From Thalassobius sp. Cn5-15 (lineage in GTDB: Bacteria > Pseudomonadota > Alphaproteobacteria > Rhodobacterales > Rhodobacteraceae), in assembly GCF_022347685.1 (NCBI RefSeq), contig NZ_JAKRGF010000001.1, positions 806,001-870,000 of the forward strand: a stretch of DNA of 64,000 nucleotides, in the 5' to 3' direction. Each line of letters opens with the position of its first letter. The first letter of the stretch is position 1. The translations under genes were made by a program, and so were the position numbers. Of the stretch, positions 45,767-54,351 are shown in pieces. Below the pieces are notes generated by a model. It made no database searches. It was not told where the DNA came from and worked only from the letters and a program-made list of their open reading frames with translations.

Positions 45767-46543
45767 ATGGCGAAATCGCCTGACGCTTTTAGAACCATCA
45801 GCGAAGTCGCCGAGTGGCTGGACCGTCCGGCCCACGTTCTGAGGTTCTGGGAAAGTAAATTCACCCAAGTGAAACCCGTAAAACGCGCCGGCGGGCGCCG
45901 GTATTACCGGCGTCAGGATATGCTGTTGCTGGGGGGTATCAAGAAGCTGCTACACGATGATGGGATGACCATCAAAGGCGTGCAGAAGCTGCTGCGTGAG
46001 AATGGCGTGAAACATGTCACCGCCATGTCGCAACCCCTGTCTGGTGAGGATGACGCGGTGTCGGCTGAGACCGACGCGCCCATGACTGATGTTGCAGAAA
46101 ATCAATCGGTTGAGGACAACCTCGTTCCCTTCCCCACTCCTGCAGCGGAAGTTGACCCAACCACCGAAGCAGAGGCCGGAGCCGCGAAGAAAAAACCACC
46201 CTTCGAGCGAGAGCCGGAACAGGCACTGCTGTTTGAGGTTGCCGATTCCATCGCACCTGAACTGGACGATATCTATCTGGCTGATCCAAACGCCCCTGTG
46301 GTTGAAGACCCGGAAGAGATTGAAGTGCCGCTGCCCTTTGGCGATGCGGACACTGTCGATCACCCGACGATCAGCGCCGCAGGGTCCCCGAACGCTGTCC
46401 TTGGTGATCTTGACCCCAAACCCGGCCTGCTGTCAGACATCCTGCACCCCTCGGCATCAGTGGACGCCCACGATACCGTAGCGCTGCACGAGATACGCAG
46501 CCGTCTGCTGGATCACGCCAACAGTTTGAAAGCAGCTGTTTAA
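45767..46543 (+). CDS. MerR-family transcriptional regulator
   Basis: A 258-aa protein with an N-terminal MerR-type winged HTH ([25 protein letters not shown], then [13 protein letters not shown] and [23 protein letters not shown]). The C-terminal ~170 residues are acidic, proline-rich and probably disordered, with no ligand-binding Cys. Such a MerR protein directly after ihfA is a conserved alphaproteobacterial arrangement; its targets are not established. It starts 6 bases after the ihfA stop, so the two genes are cotranscribed. Confidence 0.9.
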   Translation: MAKSPDAFRTISEVAEWLDRPAHVLRFWESKFTQVKPVKRAGGRRYYRRQDMLLLGGIKKLLHDDGMTIKGVQKLLRENGVKHVTAMSQPLSGEDDAVSAETDAPMTDVAENQSVEDNLVPFPTPAAEVDPTTEAEAGAAKKKPPFEREPEQALLFEVADSIAPELDDIYLADPNAPVVEDPEEIEVPLPFGDADTVDHPTISAAGSPNAVLGDLDPKPGLLSDILHPSASVDAHDTVALHEIRSRLLDHANSLKAAV

Positions 46544-46723
46544 TTCCATCTAAACAGTGTCCGTCATGTGGCCTGACCTCTGCGTCGGGCCTATAGCTTT
46601 GGTCGCGCCCGCATCCCGTTTAGTCACGGTTTTAACGCGCTCCAAAAAGCGATGAAAAAATCTGTAAGAAATGACAAATGCCTCTTGCCCCTGCCTCAGA
46701 ATACAGTATGAAAGCCAAACCGT

Positions 46724-46800
46724 CGGGCTATAGCGCAGCCTGGTAGCGCGTCCGTCTGGGGGACGGAAGGTCGCAGGTTCGAGTCCTGCTAGCCCGACCA
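46724..46800 (+). tRNA. tRNA-Pro (GGG)
   Basis: A 77-nt cloverleaf, CGGGCTATAGCGCAGCCTGG..., with anticodon stem TCCGT / ACGGA, loop CTGGGGG, T-loop TTCGAGT, acceptor stem CGGGCTA / TAGCCCG and encoded CCA. Confidence 0.96.
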
Positions 46801-47196
46801 TTTTCTCCCACACTGGTGACAGTGATGCATCCGCATCCCGTCCTACGTGTCATTCCGATGGCCTGAAAATGATCTGCCCACCGCATTGCGGTTGGGCTGC
46901 TGATCCGTTTCATTCCCTACGCAACCTGGCCCCTACGCAACCCGGCATTTCGCACCGCATACCTGCGCCTCTGACATATGCGCATTGCGTTATTGCAAAG
47001 CACGAAACACCATCTCTGCCCCGCTGCAAGATATAGCGCGCTGCCAACCCCTCAATATCACCGGCTTTTCCCAGTGTGACGCGGCGTCAAAACCGGAAAG
47101 CCACGGACGCAATATCCTTTTGCTTTGCAGCCCGCTTGACAGACACCGTTCCGCATCTGATCACCTAGATAAAAGAGTATTGTAGGAGGAGCCACG
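46801..47196. other. Intergenic region before the dmdD-like gene
   Basis: This 396-base gap follows tRNA-Pro. It contains a TTGACA at 47136-47141 without a clear -10, and the GGAGGAG ribosome-binding site of the next gene. A direct CTACGCAACCNGGC duplication occurs near 46917-46943. No gene or RNA is supported. Confidence 0.4.
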
Positions 47197-48000
47197 ATGA
47201 AAAAGTCACTGGACGATTTCGCGCTGGAAAACATCACCGTCAGCATGGACGAGGACGGCATCACCACCGTCACGTTGAACCGCCCAACGAAGCGCAACGC
47301 GCTCAATGCTGACACTATCGAAGAGCTGATCGAGGTCTTTTCCAACCTGCCCCGTATGGGCGCGCGCGCCATTGTGCTGCGCGCCGAGGGCGATCATTTC
47401 TGCGCTGGTTTGGATCTGGTAGAACACCATGTCGAGGATCGCCGCCCAGAAGATTTCATGCACGTCTGCCTGCGCTGGCATGAGGCGTTTAACAAAATGG
47501 AATACGGCGGCGTGCCGATCATTGCTGCGCTCAAAGGCGCGGTTGTGGGCGGTGGTCTGGAACTGGCGTCATCTGCCCATATCCGAGTCGCAGATCAATC
47601 GACGTACTTCGCCTTGCCCGAGGGTCAGCGCGGCCTGTTCACCGGCGGTGGCGCCACGATCCGTGTTGCCGACCTGGTCGGCAAAGCGCGGATGATCGAT
47701 ATGATGCTGACGGGCCGCATCTACGCCAAGGAAGAGGCGGTATCGGTTGGCCTGACCCAGTATCTGGTCGACGATAGCGAGGCCAAAGCCTATGAAATCG
47801 CCCGCGCGGCGGCAGAAAATCCGCCGCTGTCGAACTTCGCCATCTGTTCAGCGATCAGCCACATGCAAAACATGTCCGCGCTGGATGCCGCATATGCCGA
47901 AGCCGTGGTGGCCGGTGTGGTGAACACACAGCCCGCATCGCGCGAACGATTGGCCGCCTTTGCCAACAAAACCGCCGCACGGGTACGCCCGACGGAGTGA
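47197..48000 (+). CDS. dmdD: Methylthioacryloyl-CoA hydratase DmdD (crotonase family)
   Basis: DmdD hydrates methylthioacryloyl-CoA, which then breaks down to acetaldehyde, methanethiol and CO2: the last step of DMSP demethylation. The 267-aa protein matches my memory of Ruegeria pomeroyi DmdD in length and in the block [20 protein letters not shown]. The two catalytic acids fall at Glu122 (GGGLELASS) and Glu142 (ALPEGQRG), one residue off the published Glu121/Glu141. The oxyanion segments HFCAGLDL and GAVVGGG are present. GGAGGAG precedes the ATG. No dmdA or dmdC gene is adjacent. An ordinary enoyl-CoA hydratase is the alternative. Confidence 0.8.
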   Translation: MKKSLDDFALENITVSMDEDGITTVTLNRPTKRNALNADTIEELIEVFSNLPRMGARAIVLRAEGDHFCAGLDLVEHHVEDRRPEDFMHVCLRWHEAFNKMEYGGVPIIAALKGAVVGGGLELASSAHIRVADQSTYFALPEGQRGLFTGGGATIRVADLVGKARMIDMMLTGRIYAKEEAVSVGLTQYLVDDSEAKAYEIARAAAENPPLSNFAICSAISHMQNMSALDAAYAEAVVAGVVNTQPASRERLAAFANKTAARVRPTE

Positions 48001-48163
48001 ACCGGTTTTCGCACGGTGATATAGCGCGTGGTCTTTGCAGGCCGCGCGCTTTTTCGTGCCTCCGGCTGGAGTATTGTAGGGATCATTGAAGGGAACGCGT
48101 TATCACGCTTTCGCGGAGGCCGCGCCTTTGATATGACAGGAAAAACCCGATCAGGAGGCAAAT

Positions 48164-49240
48164 ATGACCGGTGTACTGCCCTCACAAGCGCTGGAACAGA
48201 TGATTGAAACTGGCGCCCTTTCGGCAGAGCCTGCGATCATCTCTGAACAAATCCAGCCCGCCAGCCTTGATCTGCGCCTTGGCAACCGTGCATGGCGGGT
48301 CCGCGCTTCGTTTCTGGCCGGCAATGGGCGATCTGTCATGGAGCGTCTGGACGAGTTCGAGATGCACCAGATCGACCTGTCTGAGGGGGCCGTACTGGAA
48401 AAGGGCTGTGTCTACGTTGTCCCCTTGATGGAGAGTCTTGACCTGCCCGCGCACATTCAGGCGGTGGCAAACGCCAAATCCTCCACCGGGCGGTTGGATC
48501 TGCTGACCCGTACTATCACTGATGGCGGGGAGGAATTTGATCGGATCCAGCCGGGCTACACTGGCCCGCTCTATGCAGAGATTTGTCCGCGCAGTTTTTC
48601 GGTTCTGGTGCGCCCCGGTATGCGGCTGAACCAGATCCGATTCCGTGATGGGCAGGCGGTATTGAGTGACGCGGAGTTGACCACGCTCCATGCCCAAAGC
48701 CCGCTGGTTGATGGTGAGGCCGTCATTGATGACGGTCTGGGCTTCTCCGTCGATCTGCGCCCCAGTGAGGGCGATTTGGTCGGCTACCGTGCCAAACCGC
48801 ACACCGGCGTGATCGATCTGGACCGGATCGGTGCCTATGATCCGGCGGACTATTGGGAAGAGGTACGCAGTCACAACGGCCAGATTATTCTGGACCCCGG
48901 TGCGTTCTATATCCTCGTCAGCCGCGAGGCGGTGCACATCCCGCCGCAATACGCCGCTGAAATGGCACCCTACCTCGCCATGGTTGGCGAATTCCGCGTA
49001 CACTACGCTGGTTTCTTTGACCCCGGCTTCGGCCACGCCGAGGCCGGTGGCGCAGGATCGCGCGGTGTGTTGGAAGTGCGCTGCCACGAGGCGCCTTTCG
49101 TGCTGGAACACGGGCAGGTCGTGGGCCGTCTGGTCTATGAACAAATGGCAGAGGTGCCGACCCAGCTATACGGCGCAGGGATTGCATCGAACTATCAGGG
49201 ACAGGGCCTGAAACTCTCCAAACACTTCAGCGCAGGCTAA
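48164..49240 (+). CDS. dcd: 2'-deoxycytidine 5'-triphosphate deaminase (long form)
   Basis: The enzyme deaminates dCTP to dUTP for thymidylate synthesis. At 358 aa it is the long alphaproteobacterial form (PF06559-type), about twice the E. coli Dcd, with two dUTPase-fold units in tandem. Visible motifs: QIQPASLDLRLGNRAWRVRASFL, AVANAKSSTGRLDLLTRTI, YAEICPRSFSVLVRPGMRLNQIRF in the first half; a related barrel with RSHNGQIILDPGAFYILVSRE and GFFDPGFG in the second. GGAGG precedes the ATG at 48164. It ends 7 bases before the MFS gene. Confidence 0.9.
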   Translation: MTGVLPSQALEQMIETGALSAEPAIISEQIQPASLDLRLGNRAWRVRASFLAGNGRSVMERLDEFEMHQIDLSEGAVLEKGCVYVVPLMESLDLPAHIQAVANAKSSTGRLDLLTRTITDGGEEFDRIQPGYTGPLYAEICPRSFSVLVRPGMRLNQIRFRDGQAVLSDAELTTLHAQSPLVDGEAVIDDGLGFSVDLRPSEGDLVGYRAKPHTGVIDLDRIGAYDPADYWEEVRSHNGQIILDPGAFYILVSREAVHIPPQYAAEMAPYLAMVGEFRVHYAGFFDPGFGHAEAGGAGSRGVLEVRCHEAPFVLEHGQVVGRLVYEQMAEVPTQLYGAGIASNYQGQGLKLSKHFSAG

Positions 49241-49247
49241 GCAGCGG

Positions 49248-50408
49248 ATGCGTCTGCAACCGGTGCCGCTGTTGACGCTGGCGATTGGCATTATTGGTGC
49301 CAATTCCATGGTGCTGCCGCCGATTGCTGCCGCTGTGGCCAATGATCTGAATGCGCGCCCGGAACAGATTATCATCGCAATGAGCGCCTATGGCGCGGCC
49401 ACGGCCCTCTCCGCCCTTTTCCTGGCCCCGCGTGCCGATGTGATCGGCGCCGATCGCAGCCTGCGCCGCGCCTGCGCCTTGCTGACATTGGCGCTGGTGC
49501 TGACGGCCTTGGCGCCCACAGTCACACTGCTGCAGGGGGCGCATCTGCTGGCTGGTCTGGGCGCTGGCATGGGATTGCCTGCGATCTATGGACTGGCCGC
49601 AGAGGTGGCGCCGAAAGGACAGGAAAAACGCACGCTGGGCAAAGTGCTGGCAGGCTGGACATTGTCGCTGGTCGGGGGCGTCCTGTTGGCCAGTGTGGTG
49701 GCCGATCTGGTTGGCTGGCGGTGGCTCTATGCGTTATTGGCGGGGCTGACCGCACTGTTGTGGCTGCTGCTTGGGCGTACGCAGATCAACGCCGCATGCG
49801 GTGGCACGCCCACCTCACCGTTAAGCGCCATGCGGGTGGCAGGCGTTGGACGCGCGCTGTTTTCCAATGCCATGCTGATGTTGGGTTTCTTTGGACTGTA
49901 TGGTTTCCTTGGCATTCATGTGGCCGAAGGCCTGGGCCGCAGCACCACAAGTGCCGGTGTGTTGACGATGTTTTACGGCAGCGGATACGGCATTGGATCT
50001 CTGCTTCTGCCGAAACTCATGCAGGGGTCGCGGGAAACCGCGCTAACCCTTGGTTTCGGCGGGCTGACCTTGGCGCATGGGATAATTGGAGGACTGAGCG
50101 GCACCTATCAGATGTTGCTGGTTGGTGCAGGCATTTGGGGAGTGTTTCAGGCAATGACACACAACGCGGTGCTGGACCGGCTGAACACGCTGGATCCGCG
50201 CCAGCGCGGTGCGATCATGGGGCTGAATTCCGCCAGCACCTATGCCTGTGTGATGCTGGGCGGGGTACTCTATGCCCTGCCCTATAACAGCTACGGTCTG
50301 ATGGGTTGCGCGGCGCTGTCTGTCGCCTGCAACATGATGGGAAACGCTGAAGCGCTGTTGCCACGCCGTCAGGCAACATCCGATCAGATCAGCGGTTCAG
50401 CCGATTAG
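49248..50408 (+). CDS. MFS transporter
   Basis: A 386-aa inner-membrane protein with about twelve hydrophobic helices, typical of the major facilitator superfamily. Helix 1 is near residues 8-28 (LTLAIGIIGANSMVLPPIAAAV), and the helix 2-3 loop LAPRADVIGADRSLRR is the A-motif variant. The substrate is not identifiable. Seven bases separate it from dcd, so it is probably cotranscribed. Its last 20 bases overlap a small gene on the opposite strand. Confidence 0.88.
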   Translation: MRLQPVPLLTLAIGIIGANSMVLPPIAAAVANDLNARPEQIIIAMSAYGAATALSALFLAPRADVIGADRSLRRACALLTLALVLTALAPTVTLLQGAHLLAGLGAGMGLPAIYGLAAEVAPKGQEKRTLGKVLAGWTLSLVGGVLLASVVADLVGWRWLYALLAGLTALLWLLLGRTQINAACGGTPTSPLSAMRVAGVGRALFSNAMLMLGFFGLYGFLGIHVAEGLGRSTTSAGVLTMFYGSGYGIGSLLLPKLMQGSRETALTLGFGGLTLAHGIIGGLSGTYQMLLVGAGIWGVFQAMTHNAVLDRLNTLDPRQRGAIMGLNSASTYACVMLGGVLYALPYNSYGLMGCAALSVACNMMGNAEALLPRRQATSDQISGSAD

Positions 50409-50547
50409 CCATGCGCGAAGCTTTGCGAACGGTACGCGCATCTTTGTTCGAACCGGTCATTTTGTTCAGACCTGCATCAACGCCTTTGTTTACCAAACGG
50501 CGCATCACCTGACGGATCACCATGTTAATCAGTTGGTTGGCATTCAT
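50389..50547 (-). CDS. Small basic conserved-looking protein (52 aa)
   Basis: ATG at 50547 encodes MNANQLINMVIRQVMRRLVNKG... ending ASRMANRLNR. AGGAGT lies 8 bases upstream, which is ideal. The peptide is an amphipathic, strongly basic helix followed by a second basic segment, with no Cys and no signal peptide. It overlaps the end of the MFS gene by 20 bases on the opposite strand and lies 107 bases downstream of scpB, so it may be the last gene of that operon. I do not know its function; RNA, DNA or membrane-surface binding would fit the charge. Confidence 0.65.
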   Translation of the reverse strand: MNANQLINMVIRQVMRRLVNKGVDAGLNKMTGSNKDARTVRKASRMANRLNR

Positions 50548-50654
50548 TGCTCTTACTCCTGCTGCGAGGACGAACTGCCCCTGCCTTCGGCCCTAATATA
50601 GCGGCGATTGTGGCCCTTTCACGACCAAACGACGCAAAAACCGGTCATCTTAGA

Positions 50655-51338
50655 TCAATTCTCGAACAGGTCGTCCTGATCGTCATTGTCGACGACGTCT
50701 TCTTCATCCTCTGCCGTGACACCGGGCATGGTGCCCGGGCGCGGCCGATTGTCGAGAAGCCCCGCCGCACGCAACTCTTTCAGCCCCGGCAGATCGCGGG
50801 CATTTTCCAAACCGAAGTGATCAAGAAACTCCTGCGTCACGACGAAGGTCACAGGCCGTCCCGGCGTCATCCGGCGGCGACCGAAACGGATCCACTCCAG
50901 CTCTAGCAGCTGATCCACCGTACCACGACTGACCGAGACACCACGGATTTCCTCAATCTCTGCCCGCGTCACCGGCTGGTGGTAAGCGACAATCGCCAAG
51001 GTCTCGATCGCCGCACGGCTGAGCTTGCGTGTTTCCACGGTTTCCTTCTGCATCAGAAACCCAAGGTCCGGCGCGGTGCGAATGGCCCAGGCATCGCCCA
51101 CCTTTTTCAGCTCAACCCCGCGCCCTTCATAGCGGCGCTGCAGGTTGATCAACGCCTGACTGACCGTTGATCCATGTGGCAGGCGGGCCGCCAGATCCTT
51201 CACCGTCACTGGTTCGGCCGAAGCAAAGAGGATCGCCTCCACCATACGTTCCTGTTCCGCAATGGGCGGGGCCTCAAACAGACTTTCTTCTTGCGGGCGC
51301 TGGCGCAGCTCTGTCGCCTCGATTTGCTCGTCGCTCAT
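50655..51338 (-). CDS. scpB: Segregation and condensation protein B
   Basis: ScpB joins ScpA and SMC in the bacterial condensin. The 227-aa protein has two winged-helix units: MVEAILFASAEPVTVKDLAARLP at the start and LSRAAIETLAIVAYHQPVTRAEIEEIRGV in the middle, both ScpB signatures. An acidic tail (DEEDVVDNDDQDDLFEN) follows. Its ATG overlaps the scpA stop (ATGA). Confidence 0.95.
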   Translation of the reverse strand: MSDEQIEATELRQRPQEESLFEAPPIAEQERMVEAILFASAEPVTVKDLAARLPHGSTVSQALINLQRRYEGRGVELKKVGDAWAIRTAPDLGFLMQKETVETRKLSRAAIETLAIVAYHQPVTRAEIEEIRGVSVSRGTVDQLLELEWIRFGRRRMTPGRPVTFVVTQEFLDHFGLENARDLPGLKELRAAGLLDNRPRPGTMPGVTAEDEEDVVDNDDQDDLFEN

Positions 51339-52216
51339 TCAGCGTCTCCTTGCGGATCTGTTGTGTCCTCACGCACCACCGTATCAGCAACCGTGTGCGG
51401 CCCACGGCTGCGCAGTTGGATCGGCTCAAACGTACCGCCTTGGCGCAGTTCCACCTTGCCCTCTTTGGCCAGTTGCAATGTCGCCGCAAAGGTCGCGGCG
51501 GTGGCGGATCGTTTGCGCATCACGTCACCATCCCAGCCGATGGGGAAATAGCTGATCAGATCCGTCCAGCTGCCGGAAAATCCGATCAGGCCGCGCATAC
51601 GTTCCAATGCCTGTTCCATTGTAAAAACGGAATCGCGATCCATGACAAAGGGGCGGAACTCATCTTTGGTACGCATACGGGCATAGGCCTGCATCAGGTC
51701 CATCAGACTGGCGGTATAGGTCACACGGCGCACCCGCGTCATGGTTTCCGGCACACCACGCACAAAGAAATCACGCCCCCTCTGATCGCGTGCCATCAAT
51801 TTGGCCGCGTGATCGCGCATCGCTGCCAACCGCTCCAACTGAAACGCCAGATGAGCAGCCAGCTCTTCGCCGGACGGGCCTTCTTCGGTGGGATCAGGCG
51901 GCAACAACAGGCGCGACTTCAGGAACGCCAGCCATGCCGCCATCACCAGATAATCTGCAGCCAACTCAATCCGAAGCTCCTTGGCGCGTTCGACAAATTC
52001 CAAGTATTGCTCAGACAGCTGCAGGATAGAGATCTTCCGCAAATCGACCTTCTGCGTACGCCCAAGGGTGAGCAACAGGTCAAGCGGCCCTTCAAAGCCG
52101 TCCACATCTACGATCAACGCCTCGGCCGCCAGCCGTTCGGCGACGCTCTGCCCATTGGGCTCAGCACTCCCGTCATCGCGGGGCGGATGATCTAGATCGA
52201 ATTCCTGATCGGCCAT
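51335..52216 (-). CDS. scpA: Segregation and condensation protein A (kleisin)
   Basis: ScpA is the kleisin that bridges the SMC heads. The 293-aa protein has the N-terminal kleisin motif VDGFEGPLDLLLTLGRTQKVDLRKISILQLSEQY and LVMAAWLAFLKSRLLLP, and a C-terminal winged helix. It starts 2 bases after the nagZ stop and overlaps scpB by 4 bases. Confidence 0.95.
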   Translation of the reverse strand: MADQEFDLDHPPRDDGSAEPNGQSVAERLAAEALIVDVDGFEGPLDLLLTLGRTQKVDLRKISILQLSEQYLEFVERAKELRIELAADYLVMAAWLAFLKSRLLLPPDPTEEGPSGEELAAHLAFQLERLAAMRDHAAKLMARDQRGRDFFVRGVPETMTRVRRVTYTASLMDLMQAYARMRTKDEFRPFVMDRDSVFTMEQALERMRGLIGFSGSWTDLISYFPIGWDGDVMRKRSATAATFAATLQLAKEGKVELRQGGTFEPIQLRSRGPHTVADTVVREDTTDPQGDAE

Positions 52217-52218
52217 TG

Positions 52219-53214
52219 TTACGCCCTGTTCAGTAGCGCGTTATGTTTGGCCTTCAACTCAGCTATGTCAACGTTTTCAGGCGTGATCCGCGCAGCAATC
52301 GCCATTTCGGCGCGGGCCTGTGCGGCTTCAGACATCTGACCTGCGGCCTCTGCCACCTTCACCTTATCCGCAAGTGCCCCATTGCAGTAAAGGACCGCAT
52401 CCACACCGGCAGCAATGGCACGTTCCGCCACATCGGCCCGACTGCCGGGCAATGCCTGCATTGAACAGTCATCTGTCATAATCAGCCCGTCAAAGCCGAT
52501 GTCGTTGCGAATATATTCCATCGCCGCCGCCGAAAGCGTCGCTGGCTGATCATCCAGCGCGTCCATCTGCACATGCGCCGTCATACCCATTGGCACATCA
52601 TTGAGCGCCCGAAACGGAGCAAAGTCTTGCTGCAGTTCCGGCAGTGACGCCCGCACGCGCGGCGTTTCAAAATGGCTGTCGCTGATGGCGCGGCCGTGCC
52701 CGGGCATATGTTTCAACACGGGCACAACCCCGCCAGCCAGCAAACCATTCACCACCGCACGGGAAACATTCGTGACCGTCTGCTCCTCCATGCCGTAGCA
52801 GCGGTTTTGTAAAAACGGGTGGGTTTCAGGGCCCGCCACATCCGCACAAGGGGCGCAGTTGCTGTCGATTCCGTAGCTGCGCAGTTCATGCGCAATGATC
52901 CGGTAACGCAGCAGCATCGCGGAGGTCGCGTGTTCACCGGCCTGCACCACTTCCTCCAGCGGCGGCAGGAATTGCGTCGCCATCGGCGGTACCAGACGCT
53001 GCACGCGCCCGCCCTCTTGATCGATGGTGATCAGTGCCTCACGCCCCACCGCCTCACGCAGATCACCGCAGAGGCGGCGCAATTGTTCGCCGTGCTCAAT
53101 GTGACGCGCAAACAGAATAAAGGCGAAAGGATCCGAATCGCGAAAAAACGCCTTTTCCTCGGCGCTTAGGACAGGTCCAACGGGGTCAAGAACGGTGGCG
53201 CCGTAACGGCTCAT
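52219..53214 (-). CDS. nagZ: Beta-N-acetylglucosaminidase NagZ (GH3)
   Basis: NagZ removes GlcNAc from muropeptides during cytoplasmic peptidoglycan recycling. The 331-aa GH3 protein has ITIDQEGGRVQRL, KHMPGHGRAISDSHFETP (substrate loop with the catalytic Asp-His dyad region) and GLIMTDDCSMQAL, where the Asp is the nucleophile. No signal peptide. Its start overlaps the stop of the SPOR gene (ATGA). Confidence 0.94.
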   Translation of the reverse strand: MSRYGATVLDPVGPVLSAEEKAFFRDSDPFAFILFARHIEHGEQLRRLCGDLREAVGREALITIDQEGGRVQRLVPPMATQFLPPLEEVVQAGEHATSAMLLRYRIIAHELRSYGIDSNCAPCADVAGPETHPFLQNRCYGMEEQTVTNVSRAVVNGLLAGGVVPVLKHMPGHGRAISDSHFETPRVRASLPELQQDFAPFRALNDVPMGMTAHVQMDALDDQPATLSAAAMEYIRNDIGFDGLIMTDDCSMQALPGSRADVAERAIAAGVDAVLYCNGALADKVKVAEAAGQMSEAAQARAEMAIAARITPENVDIAELKAKHNALLNRA

Positions 53215-54281
53215 TTATGGCTGACCGATATGCATTCGGCCCCTTCTGCCTGCAACGCGGCACAGAAGCGTCGGGCGTCGCTCATATCCTCAAAACCATG
53301 CACACGCAGGCGGTAGAAAGTGCTGCCTGCGCTCTGCGCTTTCTGGATCACACGCTGTTTGCCATCCATGAAATCACTGAAACGACGGGCCATACGATCC
53401 CATTCCTTGCGCGCGATGGCTTGACTTTCATAGGCACCAAGCTGCGCCAGACGGGTGCCAACGGCCAGGTCTTCGGCACGCAGATCAAGTGGACCCGCTG
53501 CCGCAGGTGTCAGCGAGGCGACGCGCTGCCCTTTTGCGGGACGCAGCCGCGGACGCAGGGATTTGCCCATGCCCCCCTGCACCGCCTCTGCAATTGCGGC
53601 CGCGACGGCCTGATCTACATCCAAATCTGTCGCAGGGGCGGCGTCACGCGACGCGGCATCTTCCTGAGTAAGGGAGGCTGGTTGAATAACCTCTTCACTG
53701 CTGAGGGTGCCGATTGGTTCGGCCCCTGCCATCAGTTCGTTTACCAGCGCTTCGACCGATTTCCCATTGCCATCGCCCACAGGCGTTGCTGGATCGGCGG
53801 CCAGTGTCGGCATCTGGTCGCCCGCGTCCAGATCCAAGGGTTGCGGGGCAAGGATCACCTGATCCGCCGGACCTTCGGCGGTGCCGGAAGCGGCAACAGC
53901 GTTCACAGCCAGACCTTGGTTTCTTGCCAATTCCCCACCCGGATCATCAGGCAGGGCGCGCATTGGACCTTCGGCGGCACGCACAACAGGAACGCCACTA
54001 ACGTCGCGCACCACCAGTTTGTAGCCCCAGACCCCAACGCCGATCAGCAACGCGACCGAGGTGACAGCGCCCGCGATACTCACAATCGCGCTCATCGGAT
54101 TGCCCTTCACCGCAGAAAACGTATCTGCGCCATCACCGGCATAGGCCGTGGTGTGATCTGGCTGCATGCCACCAGACTGAATCGCGCCAGCCTGTGCATA
54201 ATAGCCTTGGGATTGATATCCGCCCTGATATCCGTCAGAGCCGGGCGCGCCATAGCGCCCGTTGTCCTGCATCTCAGCCAT
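53211..54281 (-). CDS. SPOR-domain membrane protein
   Basis: A 356-aa protein with a Gly/Tyr/Gln-rich cytoplasmic N-terminus (GYQGGYQSQGYYAQAG), one membrane segment (IVSIAGAVTSVALLIGVGVWGYKLVV, about residues 70-95), a long Ala/Pro/Asp-rich periplasmic linker, and a C-terminal SPOR domain (RLAQLGAYESQAIARKEWDR to the end) that should bind denuded septal peptidoglycan. AGAGG lies 6 bases before the ATG at 54281; 16 further in-frame codons upstream are rejected. It lies between argS and nagZ as in many alphaproteobacteria and probably works in division. Confidence 0.88.
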   Translation of the reverse strand: MAEMQDNGRYGAPGSDGYQGGYQSQGYYAQAGAIQSGGMQPDHTTAYAGDGADTFSAVKGNPMSAIVSIAGAVTSVALLIGVGVWGYKLVVRDVSGVPVVRAAEGPMRALPDDPGGELARNQGLAVNAVAASGTAEGPADQVILAPQPLDLDAGDQMPTLAADPATPVGDGNGKSVEALVNELMAGAEPIGTLSSEEVIQPASLTQEDAASRDAAPATDLDVDQAVAAAIAEAVQGGMGKSLRPRLRPAKGQRVASLTPAAAGPLDLRAEDLAVGTRLAQLGAYESQAIARKEWDRMARRFSDFMDGKQRVIQKAQSAGSTFYRLRVHGFEDMSDARRFCAALQAEGAECISVSHK

Positions 54282-54351
54282 TTTCGCCTCTTTCCGCGCC
54301 GACGGGTCGCCCCGTCGGTGTCTACTCACGGTCCGGCGTTTAATGGCCGCT

